The position numbers and the translations under genes were made by a program. From NCBI RefSeq assembly GCF_008831285.2, contig NC_045145.1:3016723-3080722 (forward strand): a DNA stretch of 64,000 nucleotides. The letters are read 5' to 3'. Positions 32,460 to 46,100 of the stretch are shown here, in pieces; position 1 is the stretch's first letter, and each line of letters begins with the position of its first letter. This DNA is from Nymphaea colorata (taxonomy: Eukaryota > Streptophyta > Magnoliopsida > Nymphaeales > Nymphaeaceae). The notes beneath the pieces were generated by a model. It was not told the origin of the DNA. It did no database searches and saw only the letters and a list, made by a program, of their open reading frames with translations.

Positions 32460-35400
32460 ATGATCGTTTCAGCTCTATTAACGTCTGTTGGCATCAACCT
32501 TGGCCTTTGTATCCTATTTTATGCATTGTACTCTATACTAAGGAAGCAGCCATGGAATGTTCACGTCTATGTTCCTCGATTAGTAGCAGAAAAGAAGGTG
32601 AAGGAAGGAGGTCATTTCCAGTTGGAGGGGCTGTTGCCTTCAGCTGGTTGGATAAAAAAGGCATGGGAACCATCTGAGGAGGAGCTACTCGCTGTCGCAG
32701 GGTTTGACTCTATGGTTTTTATGCGCATTTTTATCTTCAGGTACGAAAAACTTATTTTGCTAAGTACCATATTTTGGAAACCCACAAATCCCGAGGGGCC
32801 AACAGGTAAAGCAACGAAAACTAAATGCTACTGCACCATACTCTAGCTGAAGGAGAGAAAACTTCATCCAACCAACGACTTCTGAGACAAATTTATTAAA
32901 TTTGGATGTCTGAGAAGATATAAGATGCTTCTTGGTCGGTCTTATGGTCATAAAGCTTTGCTAAAAGTTCAGTTCCCTGATTTTTCTCTTCTTTAGATGA
33001 ACACGCAGAATTCCCTTGACTGTCTTACAAAATGTAACGCCTGATGCTCTGATGGAGTTTGTGTTTGGGACGGGACATTTATATTTCTCTATCTGGATTT
33101 ATATATCTGAAAAGTCTTCATCTCAACACCCCTTTCTTCCAGCTATCATATACGTGTTTTGCATGAGTCTGCTTTATGAATAGATGCAACCTCCTCATTA
33201 ATAGATGCTATATGTTAATCAGATTGGTAGGCCAGTGACTCAAATATGCTACTTTTCAAAGATGTCTGCAGAGAGGAATTACCAAACTGTAAGCTGGCCA
33301 AGATTATGTAGTCTTGCAATTCGCTTTACCACATAACCTTGTAGAAGAAAGGACCTTCTGAAGATGTTCTGCAATGTCTTAAGATTTTTGTCGAAAACTT
33401 TTCATTCTCCTGGAAGCGTCTGTTGATGCGTTAGCTAGCATTTTTGGTACTCTTATCCATCATAAATTACCTGTATTATTTAATTACTTAGGATCTACCT
33501 GTTGCTCTAATTTTTACTTTACTCGTTGGATGTGTTTTTTCCTATCAAATTATTTGGTCATCATTTCTTCTTCACTTTTTCTATTTGTTTATCTTATTCC
33601 TTTTATGCATATACTATGACAGCTTGAAAATATTTTCAGTTGCTACGGTCATCGGGATATTCATTCTTCTTCCAATAAATTATTTTGGTCAGCAACTAAG
33701 TGATATAGACTATTCAGATATTCCCAGTCAATCGTTGGACTTGTTTACCATTTCAAACGTGAAAAATGGCTCCAAATGGTAATTCACTTTCCATTCTTTT
33801 TGCTTCTTGGTGCTTTCTTGTATAGGATTTTTTCTAATGTAGGGCAGGGACTTCAAGTGGTCTGGTCCTTGGAGGGTTCCCTCATCTGTCAAAAATGAAA
33901 AGAACATCTAAGCTGCCCATATAGCGCTTAGCCTCTGTAGTTGGCTTGGCTTAAAGCCTTCAAGTTGAATAGGTCTAGAGTTCAAGTGCTTTGCCACGAA
34001 GCAAAATCCACAGGATACTTTCTTGGTAGGCAAGGGAAGGAAACCTGGGGGTTTTACATTGGGAAACTACCAGAAGAGGGTATTGAAAACATGCAGCCCT
34101 TATTCTTTGTTCTACATAACCTTGTGGAATGATGCCCTTGTGCCCATGTTAATTGTAAAAACTCATATGCTTGAAAAGCATGTATCAGGAAGTGAGAACT
34201 TGGAAAAAGAGAAAAAGATATTGTTATATACTTTGTAAAAACTCATATGCTTGAAAAACATGTATCAGGAAGTGAGAACTTGGAAAAAGAGAAAAAGATA
34301 TTGTTATATACTAACTTTTCATCCTTTAACTTTCATGCTTAAAACATGCTTTTCACAAACTGCAGCATTTCCACTGTTCGTTCCAGGGAAAATTTGCAGT
34401 AATCATTTTTGCCTGCAATCCACAATATGGTCTCCATGCAAAATATCCTCTATATTTGTTTCAGATGAATATGTGGAGATTGTTGTGGCATTATCCACAA
34501 TAATGGATGAACTTTGATGAGAGTTCATATAGTTTTTGCTGAAGCAGCATTAATGTTTTTCAATGATCTTTTATCACATATTTTGACCTGTAGCTTCTTA
34601 TTCATTTACTACAGTGGATCCTTTTTCTTTTCATCAAACTAAGACCGTCTGTGCAGGTTATGGGTACATTTTGCTGCTGTTTATATTATCTCAGGAGCCG
34701 CTTGCTATCTTCTTTATAATGTAAGCTTGTTTCTCCTGAACCCAGTGAACTTGTGATATAGTAAGCTATCATACACAAATTTGTGATGAGTAAGCTTCTT
34801 TGCATGGCAAGCTAAGCCAGTTTAAACTTTAAACTTGTTATATGAAAAACTGCACTAAAGAAAATTTATGATCAGTTCATTTCTTTGCATGGTAAAATGC
34901 ATACTTATGCAAGAAGCGTTTGTTGTATATCTGTCAACAACTCATGGTATGCATGATTTAAATTTCTTTTAGCAGATGGGCATGTTTTCTGCAGGATCAC
35001 AGTCATATTACTTTGAAGAGACTTAAATACTTTATTCATCTAAACCTGAAGCTTATCAGTGGATGGACATTTTTTCTGCAGGAACACAATCATATTACTT
35101 CAAAGAGACTTGAATACTTCTATTCAACTAAATCTGAACCTCGTGAGTTCACTATAGTTGTTCGTGGAATTCCTGTTGCTCAAGGGAGTAGTTTGGATGA
35201 CACTGTTGAAAAGTTTTACAAAGAATACTATCCTTCAACCTACCTATCACATGAAATGGTTCATAGAACAAGCAGACTTCAATCTCTTATTGTAAGAGCT
35301 CTAGGTTACCCTTTTCTCCTTTACCACCTTTTTTATGAGATTGTGGTTGAAAGTTTCTGTTTGAACATAGGTAAATGATTTAATTCAGTTTCATTAACTT

Positions 35401-37086
35401 TACAGTACCTGTTGTATGTAGTTTTATTTACTTGATGAACTTGCAGTCGCAGTGTACTTGCCTCTCATCATAACTTTTGAGCAGCAAGCTATACACTCTG
35501 GAAAGTAATGTGAAATAATTCTAGACCTTGTAGGAAATTGATTTCTAGAACCCAGATTTTGGTTCTTTACCCACACAAGTATTGAGGGCATACAATAGCA
35601 TGCTGAAGGAAATGAAACACATTGAAGAGAATAGGAACATTCAGGTTAAACTTTTTTTCTGCAAGCCTCTCTTCTAATTTATGCTTCAGTTTGATTTTTT
35701 AATGTAATAGTACCATTGTCTATGGAATTGGTATGTCAATTACAAATTGCAAGCTGTATATACTTGCATCAACATACCTGAAATATATAACACTTCCTCA
35801 CATGCTCTAGGAAAGTTGTTTACGATTCCTTATGATGCATAAGCTTGTATATGAGATTCAAAATATGACATTTATCTATCTGCTTTGTACTGATTTTCTT
35901 TATAGTGCATCAACTTCCTTTTCTTTGGTCTCCTCTATGAAGTGCTGGGCCTATTCGTTTCATCCTCTGCCGCATAAAGATGAATAGTGGAATGTGTAGT
36001 TTGAGTCATATAATGGTTAAAATAATAAAACTCAGGGACAAATAAATAAAGAAATCAATAGGTGTGCATTGATGTACTCAATTTTTAATTTTTATGGTTC
36101 TGTGACTAAGTCCTGTATCTAATCTAATTTTGGAAAAATATGCAAATCACCCTTCTCATTCTCTCTCCTAGGGAGAGGGTGTGAGAAAGAGATAAGGTTG
36201 GCACAGGACATGTACATAAAGAAAAAAATCGCCAAAAGGAAACAGTCAAAACTACCTTGGACATCTGGCCCTTAAGGAAATACTGCCTTTATGTGCATAA
36301 ATCTGGCCTGAAAAAGCACAAACTAACTTTTGAATCATGTTTAGACTTTAAATTCTTTATTCACTATTTTCACTTAAAAATGGAGTCTGACATGATTTAC
36401 CCAGCCAAGCATCCAGATCTTCATGAACTGTAAGCAGTTGATTTTCTATTCAATTTTTTGTGCTTAAGGTGATTAAATCTTCTAACGTGGTAACTAAAGC
36501 AGTACAAACACGTCCACATACTCTGATCCAACTTTTGGTGTGAAAACTCTGTCAAAACAGTGTCATATCTTTTCTTTACATGCATGCACGCACACACACA
36601 AATATGTAACTATGTGTATACCTATTTGCGCACAGAGTTAAACTGCTCTTTGTTGTAGGAAAACCAACAGTTCCCATGTAATTATTCTTTATAATATTGA
36701 ATTTTGTATTTCATGCTTATTGCTTTGTGTGTTCATTGTGTGAGGCATATTTCAGAAATAAGAATGACAAGTACATTTTTCTTTCCAGAATGATGCAGAG
36801 AATCTTTACAAGAAGATTGTCCATCTGAAGTCAAAAGCAACTACAGAGGGAAATTCAGAGCATGGTGGTGGCTGCTTTGGACTACGGCGTAGGACAGATC
36901 TTGTTAACGAACATATAAAGAAATTGGAAACTTTAGAAGAAAATGCCAGGCTTGAACAGTCAGATATTTTAATAAGAGGAAAGGTAAAAAATCATGAATT
37001 TTTGTTGGTGAATTAACTAGCTACCTTGTTTCAGCAATTAATGTTGGTTACAGAGTTTAGTTTCATCTCTTACGTACACATTGAAA

Positions 37087-37176
<90 letters not shown>

Positions 37177-40100
37177 CTATGGGAAAGCATTCTTTCTATT
37201 TCTTTAGAATCTTTGATCGTTTAGCTCCTGAGACTGCAGTTGCTAATTTGATTCTTCTCTTCTTTCATCATTTTGTGTTTTCTTTTATTACTTATAAATC
37301 TATGTATCAAGCTACCTTTTATTCATCTGCAAAGTTTTGCTCCTTATGTGGTACTCTCACCATCTACTAAGTTTATGGAAATGCTCTTTTTGCTCGGTCA
37401 TTTTAGGTCAACCATCTTCAAGTGATTTACTTTTTGAACTGGGGGCACCTGTTGCTTGATATGGTCGTTCTGCTTAATATATTGCTTATACATGTTGATT
37501 ATATTGCTTTATTATGACGACTTAATGTGATTTTTGTCATTGTAATTGATTTTTGTACATTTCTGTTGTCGGGCTTCGGAGCTAGTTTATCTTCTAAGTT
37601 ATGTATAGATCTTAGTTGCTACCGCAGTTTGCTTCACATACTCAGAATTACTCTACCTTTTTCTATGGCCAGATATACCATAATAAGTTTACAAGATGCC
37701 TTTTTTCCTTTGCAGGAAATTCCTGCTGCATTTGTTTCTTTTAGATCCTGTTATGATGCGGCAGCTGCAAATCAAATACAACAGCGACCCAATCCAACAG
37801 AATGGACCACTGAGCAAGCTCCAGAGCCTCGTGATGTTTACTGGCCATTCCTTTTAACCACATTTCTTCAAAGGTGGACATTCAAGTTGGTCGATCTAAT
37901 TGCATATATTGCACTGACTGTTCTATTCATTGTTCCTGTTGTGTTTGTACAAGGACTTGCAAACCTTGAGGAGCTAGAACTGTTCTTTCCTCTTCTGACA
38001 GGCTTATTAAGCATGTGAGTTTTTTTTATCTTAGTTTGTGAACCCTTAAAGCATAAATTTGTCATTGCATATTTTCCCCTACGTTGTTTCTAGTGGATAA
38101 CTTATGCCAATCTTTGAATGTTCATAGTTCCTAAATCATGGCATCACTAGCTGGTGGCCTGAACTGGGAAATAGGTCTTTTGGAAATAGCTATGTGCGTC
38201 CATTATCTTTCCAAATTTTATGTAAACCATACCAGTCCTTTATCCTCAGCCCCAGAAAGCAAATCTTGGACCTTTGGCTACAGAAACTGGGATTGGCCTG
38301 GCCTGGCTGGCCAACTAGGATTTCTATTTAAGAATTTCACATTTAATAAGGGACACACAGAATCTACCGTATCATGAATACCAAGACGTTCAAGACACAC
38401 AACCACAGCAGATTTAGCAGGAAGCTTTCCTCCACATATTTTTGCTATTTCCTCTGCGAGGATCCTTAATCCAGAAAATACTTGTGGCTAGGTAAAAGGA
38501 CCGAGAGGATGAAAAAAATGGTTGTTGTTGCACCTATAACTTGTCTCTTTGCAGTTGGTTTTTAATCGCCTGATTTAGTTTCACTGCAATCAGATCCATT
38601 TGTATACTTAGGAAACTGTCAGCAAATTCTGTCCCCTGTCTAAGGATAAGGGAAGCCATTTAACTTCAGGATTTCTTGTATGCACAAGAACAAATTTATG
38701 TGCTCTATATGAAATAGAAAAAGGATCTATCAAGGAAACTCAACAAATATGAGAAGATTATATGAAGCCAACAAGATAGGGTATGGAGGCATAAGAACCC
38801 CTTAATAACAAAAAATCTAGATTAAGAGAAAAAGAAGTTGCTTTAGATGACTTCCTTGCATGTACTTTTTGGTTTTCATCTTATACTGGAAAATAACCCT
38901 CGATAATATGTCAAATTATAGTCACGTACATGTGCAAGCATGCATAAACACATAGAGCATGTAATAAATACAAGACGTTCTGCTTTGGCCATATTCCATC
39001 TGACATCCTTTATCCCTGTGTTTTTCTTACGTTCTTTTCAATTGGCTTTCTTGTTTGTCGTTTAGTTCATAGTTTGCCGCACGGATTAGAGCTAACCCTC
39101 TAGTCACTGCATCACTACCTTGCCAAACCAATCAGAGGAATAAACTGCTGGTTCTCTTTTCTTTTTTCAATCCCAGGTGCAGAATTTTGCTAGTGCCCTT
39201 AGGGTCTATTATGGGACCCTAATATTAGCATTTTCTCAATGTAAGTGCCCTTAGGTTTTTCTTAGCATTTTAATAACTATTTATAAATCTTGCAAAAATT
39301 AGTTGAAAGCTCATATTCTCAAGATTCTTTTGTATATTTTATTTTTTTTAAAAAATAAATTATTGTGACTTTCCCAAATAAAACAAGCTTTCTGATTAAT
39401 ACCTGTCGCTTGGAGAGATAGGGAAGAAGAAGAAGAGGACGTGAGGAAGAAAGAGAGTAAGAAGCAGTCACGTTGTGTACGGCTGCTCCCCTTCCTTTGG
39501 AATAAATACTGCTAAGGTTATGTCTAACCCCTTACATAAAGAGTTCAATAAGAAATTAAAATTCAAAAAGCTACCTAATAATAAAGTTCCAAAATACAGA
39601 AAACCTCAAACCAGTACATTTTCTCAACAATACCCAAGAAAAACTTTGCTGCCAAGAACCTGAAAATGATACTTGTGACAATGCAATTACACATAGGCAG
39701 CTACTTTGGAAAAGAAAAAGAAGGAACGGTACATGTATTTCATGGTTGATATACCATACATTTAGTAAGATGCAACATGAATTAAAGAGAAAAATAAGAG
39801 AAAATAGGAAAAAAGGGATTTCTCCCAAAGCAGGCAAAGGTAGAACAAGTTGCAGTGCTATCAAAACCTTGAAAGGTAAATGGATAGTTGTTCTCTGGCT
39901 TAGCTCAAAAATCAGATGTCATTTGAGAACTCACCTTGACAAGTTAGTTGCCTGGGAGGAAAGTTTCTGTAATAAAGGAAGGATAGACCCTAAGGGCACT
40001 TGCAAGATTCTGCACCTGGGATTGAAAAAGAAAGAGAACCAGCAGTTTATTTCTGTGATTGGTTTGCCAAGTTAGTGACACAGTGATTAGAGGGTTAGCT

Positions 40101-43100
40101 CTAATCCCTGTGGCAAACAGTGAATTAGATGACAAACAAGAAAGCCAATTGAAAGGAACGTAAGTAAAACACAGAGATAATAGAAGAAAATAACATAAAA
40201 AGAAGAGATTATGGTTTTAATCTTCACTAACTCCCAATGAATCACGCGTCCCTTATGGGTTTTATAGATAGTTTGGATCTTGGATCCATCTAAATAAAAG
40301 TCCTAGTTCCACTTAATATACAAAACAATAAAAAAAACCAGAGAAATAAACCAAATATACCGATCCAAACAGATCCAATATGGATCCAAAGATTCCAAAC
40401 TATATTTAATATTAAATGAAAAGCTCCTGCATCAGTTAGGCTGCGCAATGGCAACGGTTTGGTATTGAAATGCGGCTTTTCCAACTCAAGGTTAGCTTAT
40501 CGACAAGTTTTGTATTCACTGGTTTTTAAAAGACCAAGGAAAATGATTGGTAAAGTTGGTGTCAGCATACTGCAAAGAATAACTTGCCTATTTTATTCTC
40601 CTTCCTAGCATTAAGTAATCTCAATTTCATTGTTATATGCATTTAAGGAGAGTGACATTTGGCTGGTACTTCACTTTAAGCTGGTGAAATGTTTTTAAAA
40701 AGGGTTGAAAAGGTCAATTCTCAACTCAAGGCCTATGAAAGAGAGGACAAGTTTTGATGTACTAAAATATTTATAATTTGTAAAATACAATTTTTTTCTG
40801 ATCTGCTTTCAATTAATTTCTAGTAAACAAGTAGTTCATCAAATCTTTTGCTCTAATGTGTGACTTTGGTTAGCAGGAGCTAAAAGTGTATCCCGTGAAC
40901 ATCCCATTGAAAAATATATGAAATTGAACCTTAAATTTCATTTCCAGACCAGCCGTCACACGATTAAAAACATTTATCAAGAAGCTGTTGTTCACCTGGT
41001 TTGTTTCTAGAACTTGTGTAAAATGCAAGTGATTTAATTCCTTAAGACACATTGTGAAATCTCTGAATTATAGAAGTTGTTCTCTTCCATCTCAAGGTAT
41101 GGCATTTGCTGACATGTCTCCTCTTTAGTTGGACTATCTTTCTTGACTTAGTAGTTGCTGTGTATGCTTGTTGTCGCTTACTCTTGAAAGTTAAACTAAA
41201 TAATCAATATATTAAGTGCTAGCTGTGACCTTTCTGCAGAACTGTTGTAAGTCAGGTGATTACAGGATATCTTCCAAGTCTTATACTTCAGATGTTTCTA
41301 TCCATTGTACCACCCATCATAAAGCTATTCTCCTCCCTCCGAGGATATATATCTCACAGCCAAATTGAGAGAAGTGCTTGCAGAAAAATACTATGGTTCA
41401 CCGTGTGGAATATTTTCTTTGTAAATGTGTTATCTGGATCTGTTGCTAGCCAACTTAATGTGTTTACTGATCCAAGCCATATCCCGATGAGGTTGGCAGT
41501 TGCAGTACCAGCACAGGTGAGGACAAGCAGATTTATAAGCAGGGAAATTTTCCTTTTAAAGGCCTACTTTTTGGCCCTATACTCCGAAAAGGGCCTCATG
41601 TTTCTGATATTCTTGATACTGATCTCACTTTTGCTGAAAACAGCCAAATAAAGCATGCAATACTAGAATATATAAAATTTTTATGCTTTCTTCAATTGCC
41701 CTCTTAAGTTGATTTTTCACCACCTTTATAGCAAATAAATAGTATTTCTGACATTTCATTCAATTCCATCTGATTCTTTAACCACAGTAACAAGGCATGC
41801 CTATGGTAAGCGTTTGACAGCAAAATTGAGGCTGTATAGCCTGTATTTGAAAATTCAGAAACATGGGGTCCTCTATTGGGATTATAATTAAAATGTATGG
41901 CCCTAAATGGGAATTTACTTCTAAATGCTATTACCTTATAACTCTTAGGTCTTGCAATTCATTCCTTGTACAATATTATTCAAACAGCCGTTCCAGGATA
42001 TGTATCCGAAAGCTTCAAACCTCCCTTGAACTACATCTTTCATTTAACATTTTTTAAATATATATATATATATATAGTGTTTGTTGGGGTTTCATTTTAC
42101 ATCTTTATTTTCATTATTTTTTTTTACTTTTCTCATTTAGATTTTTTTTAAATTTTTCTTACGGTTTTTTGGCTAAAGTGTGTAATTTTTCTTCCTGTTT
42201 CAACTATACATATATATATATATATCATTTGGATTTTTTTCATCTCTATTTTCCAATAGCTCGATTTCTAGCCATTTGAAAGCCTTTAACAACTAGTTCT
42301 TTCACTCTATAAAGGGAATGCTGTCCCTTTTGTACCCAAGCTAGCTGTTGTTGGTAATATATACATTGAGCATTTTTTTCATTTCTATTGTTGTGCCTTA
42401 GTGTACATTGTGCCGTTTGCAGATCTTATGAGTATTATTACTATTAGCTTTGGGTCAATATGATAGAGATCTATTTCTATATTTATTTTTTTTACGGAAG
42501 TACATTAACCAAATGAAATCAATATGGAGGATTCTATGAAATATATCCTGATAGATATTTTATAAATTATGTGCATATAATGTGCTTCATTTTGCATATG
42601 TTCAAACCTCAAACAGAAAATTCAAACCAAAGTTATATCGATTCACGTTGTATTGCTTCTATAACATGATTGGTGCTTTTTTTCCCTAACATCCATCCGA
42701 CTATTGATCATGTTGCCTACACCAAATGATCGTCATTTCTAGATTTTGGGTATATATAAGGAATGGCTTTCAGATAAATGTTTAATTATGTTGCTCATTT
42801 GTGTTCAGGCTTCCTTCTTTATTTCCTACGTTGCAACATCTGGATGGACAAGTCTTTTGCTAGAGCTCATCCGTATTATTCCGCTTCTTCGTGACATTAT
42901 TAAACGGCACTGTTCCAAAACTGCTGACCATGATTTTTCTGTACCATCATTATCTTATCATGGAACTGTTCCTAAGATCCTTTTCTTTGCTCTTCTTGGA
43001 ATTACGTACTCCTTCTTGGCTCCATTGATACTGCCTTTCCTTTTGTTTTACTTCTCTCTTGGCTATGTTACCTACCGTAATCAGGTAATTTCTATTAATG

Positions 43101-46100
43101 TCGTTTTCAGCATAACCACTGAATGAAATACATTTAACAGATTTAGTTTATAACTTGTTTTTGCAATCTATATTGGTGCTTATTTTTTAGTGAGAGTTGT
43201 TTCGTACTAGTAAGAACATGCAGCTGCTACAGTGGACAGTTTTACAATCCAGTGGCGTTGACTCACTCAATGTAGTCTCATATATGTGCTCAACATGGTT
43301 AGTTGCTTGCAATGACGCCATGAATTGTTTATGATGGAAAGAAGTCTCTCAAGATGACATTTTTCACAAATTGTTTATTAATTTTTGTTCAGAAAAAAAC
43401 TGCTTATTTGCAGCAGCTACATGATCTAATGTCTGTTAAATAAACCTTGCAAATCACGTCTTGTCAGATCTATAAAAAAATTGAAAACAAATCTCAGTTT
43501 TATTTGAAGAATATGGTAAAAGATAATTGAAGATTTACATAATCAAGAACAACATACAAACTGAACATGCTATAATTTGCATATAGATACTTTTCTGTGC
43601 TATATTGCGTTTTACTTTACTATTCAGGGCAGGTCATGTTCTTTTGTCTTATCTGTGATTGCAATAAGGACAAACATTCAATCTCTTTTAAGTTTTGCTT
43701 ATGTGCAATATCTTGGTGGAGATTGGGACTTTGACACCGTTTAACTTGAGGATCATAAGATAGAAAGAAGGAAGGAGAGCCAACAGAGGCAAAGTCCTGA
43801 CTTCTGAATCACAGACTCCGAATACACTTTCGTGTTATGTTTTTCATGGAAACCTCAGCCGTCCTCAGAGCTTCTGGATTCTGTATGTGGAAGTCATTTT
43901 AACTTCCGGAGAATGTTCAACTTCATTTAACTAATTGTGTACCCATTTGCAAGGAAGTTATAAAACACAATGCCATTCTCATTTGGCCTTGCTTATGCAT
44001 GTATGGTGACTTAAAATTGATGAATTTTATGATAAAGCTTTTAGATTACTTTCAAGTCATTGAATCACTACTTAATCTCCTAATGGATGTACCGGCAATC
44101 TACTACACTAGATTTCCTAAGATGATTAGAGCAACCTATTATGCATTTGAATCTCATGAAATTTAATGAAAAGCCTCAAATATGCAAGTCGGTGTAGAGA
44201 TTTGGAAGTATTTACATGCTTATTTTTTTTTAAGGCCTTCTTGTTCTGCACAGGCTTCTTTTTTCTGGTTTTCCTTTTGCTAGTTCTCTATAGTCCATTT
44301 AAGCAATCAGCAGCCACATGGTTTAATTCATTAGACACTAAAACCCTGATTTTGTAATTTGCAGCTATTAAATGTTTACATGCCGAAGTTTGAGACTTGT
44401 GGGAAATTTTGGCCTATAGTGCACAACGGTCTGGTGTTTTCTTTGATATTGATGCAAGCCATTGCCATAGGAATATTTGCATTGAAGAAGCTTGCACTAG
44501 CTTCCAGTTTGACAATTCCACTTCCTGTGCTCACACTTATATTTAGCTGGTATTGTAGGAAACGTTTCCTATCCATGTTGAATACATATTCTGCAGAGGT
44601 ATGTCACAATTTTCTGCTTCTACATGTACAACCCACTTATATATTTCTTTTCTATTGTATTAAATTATTTTTCCATATAGTTCATGGGTGAATCTCTTGA
44701 ATACTTTTTGTCATGCCTCAGTAAAACTATTGGTGCGTACGGTCAGTAGCTCTTTAAGCCTGAAACCATTTTGTGCTTTCCCTCCTCATCCACTCCCCCT
44801 TCTTCTTTTTTTTTTTCCTGTGCCGACACTCATATTTAGCAGGTACTGTAGGAAATGGTTCCTATCCATGTCCTTCAGAATGACTTCTTTGTGCTTCTAC
44901 ATGTATAATCCTCTCATATATTTCTTTTTCATTGTATTCTGTTATTTCATTCCAAATTTCACTGTCAAAGGTTCACCTCTTCTTGCAAAAAATTATTGGC
45001 TCCGCCACTGTTTTCTATACAGTTCAGGAGTAAATCTCTTGAATCTGTTTGTCATGCTCTCCGTAAATCTATTAGTGTATGGACCATGCTTCTTTATTTT
45101 GAAGCTATTCTTATGTTCTCCCTCTCCTGACTCCAGCCTCTCTCCCCCCACCCTTTTCTTTTCCTAATTTTGACATGATTCTCAATGTATGGTCTGAGTA
45201 TTTCCAGCTTCTACTCATGAGGACATAAGTTCAATTTAGATAAGTAAACGTGATCTAACCTCATATGCACCAACCAATTTGCTTTCCTGATTTGATCAAA
45301 ACATAGGATTACTTGACATCAATTTACAACTTAGACAAGAAGAAGATGCCCTAGCCTTCATATTCTTTTCCTGACTTTGACATGATTCTCAATGTATGGT
45401 CTGAGTATTTCCAGCTTCTACTCATGAGGACATAAGTTCAATTTAGATAAGTAAACATGATCTAACCTCATATGCACCAACCAATTTGCTTTTCTGATTT
45501 GATCAAAACATAGGATTACTTGACATCAATTTACAACTTAGACAAGAAGAAAATGCCCTAGCCTCATACGCACCAACAAAATTTTTCTCATTTGACAGAA
45601 CCTTAAAATTACCTTACACCAGTGGAGGATGAGTATTAACAGATACAAACCATTTCTTTTTTCAATCGACATCCAAATATCTTCCCTCTCTTTTTGGAAT
45701 ACAATGAAATTGAGAAAGAAGATTGAACAATAATCCAGGCCTTTGCCAGAGGAGCTTATGGAAAAAAGTTAGGACAAAATTTCGGGTTATGTAAACTGAA
45801 AGCAGGAATCCTGGTCACACGCATGTTTGCTTTCCAAAATTTGGGCCAATCTTAGATTCACCCTATGGTTTCATGCAGGATAACCTCTAACTAGAAAAGA
45901 CAGGCCCAGTCGACTGCCTATTCTTTAAAGAAAGAAGTCGGTTCAAAAGCAGTACCTTGTTTTACTGACCTGACTTGGATAACAAATATGCATCTTCAGT
46001 GTGTAGGCCATTAGAATTCGGTTCAAACTTCTCATTACTTTTTCTCTAGGAGAGCTACTCAGTGCTTGCCTTTCTTGATTGTTAAACACATTGCTTGCCT

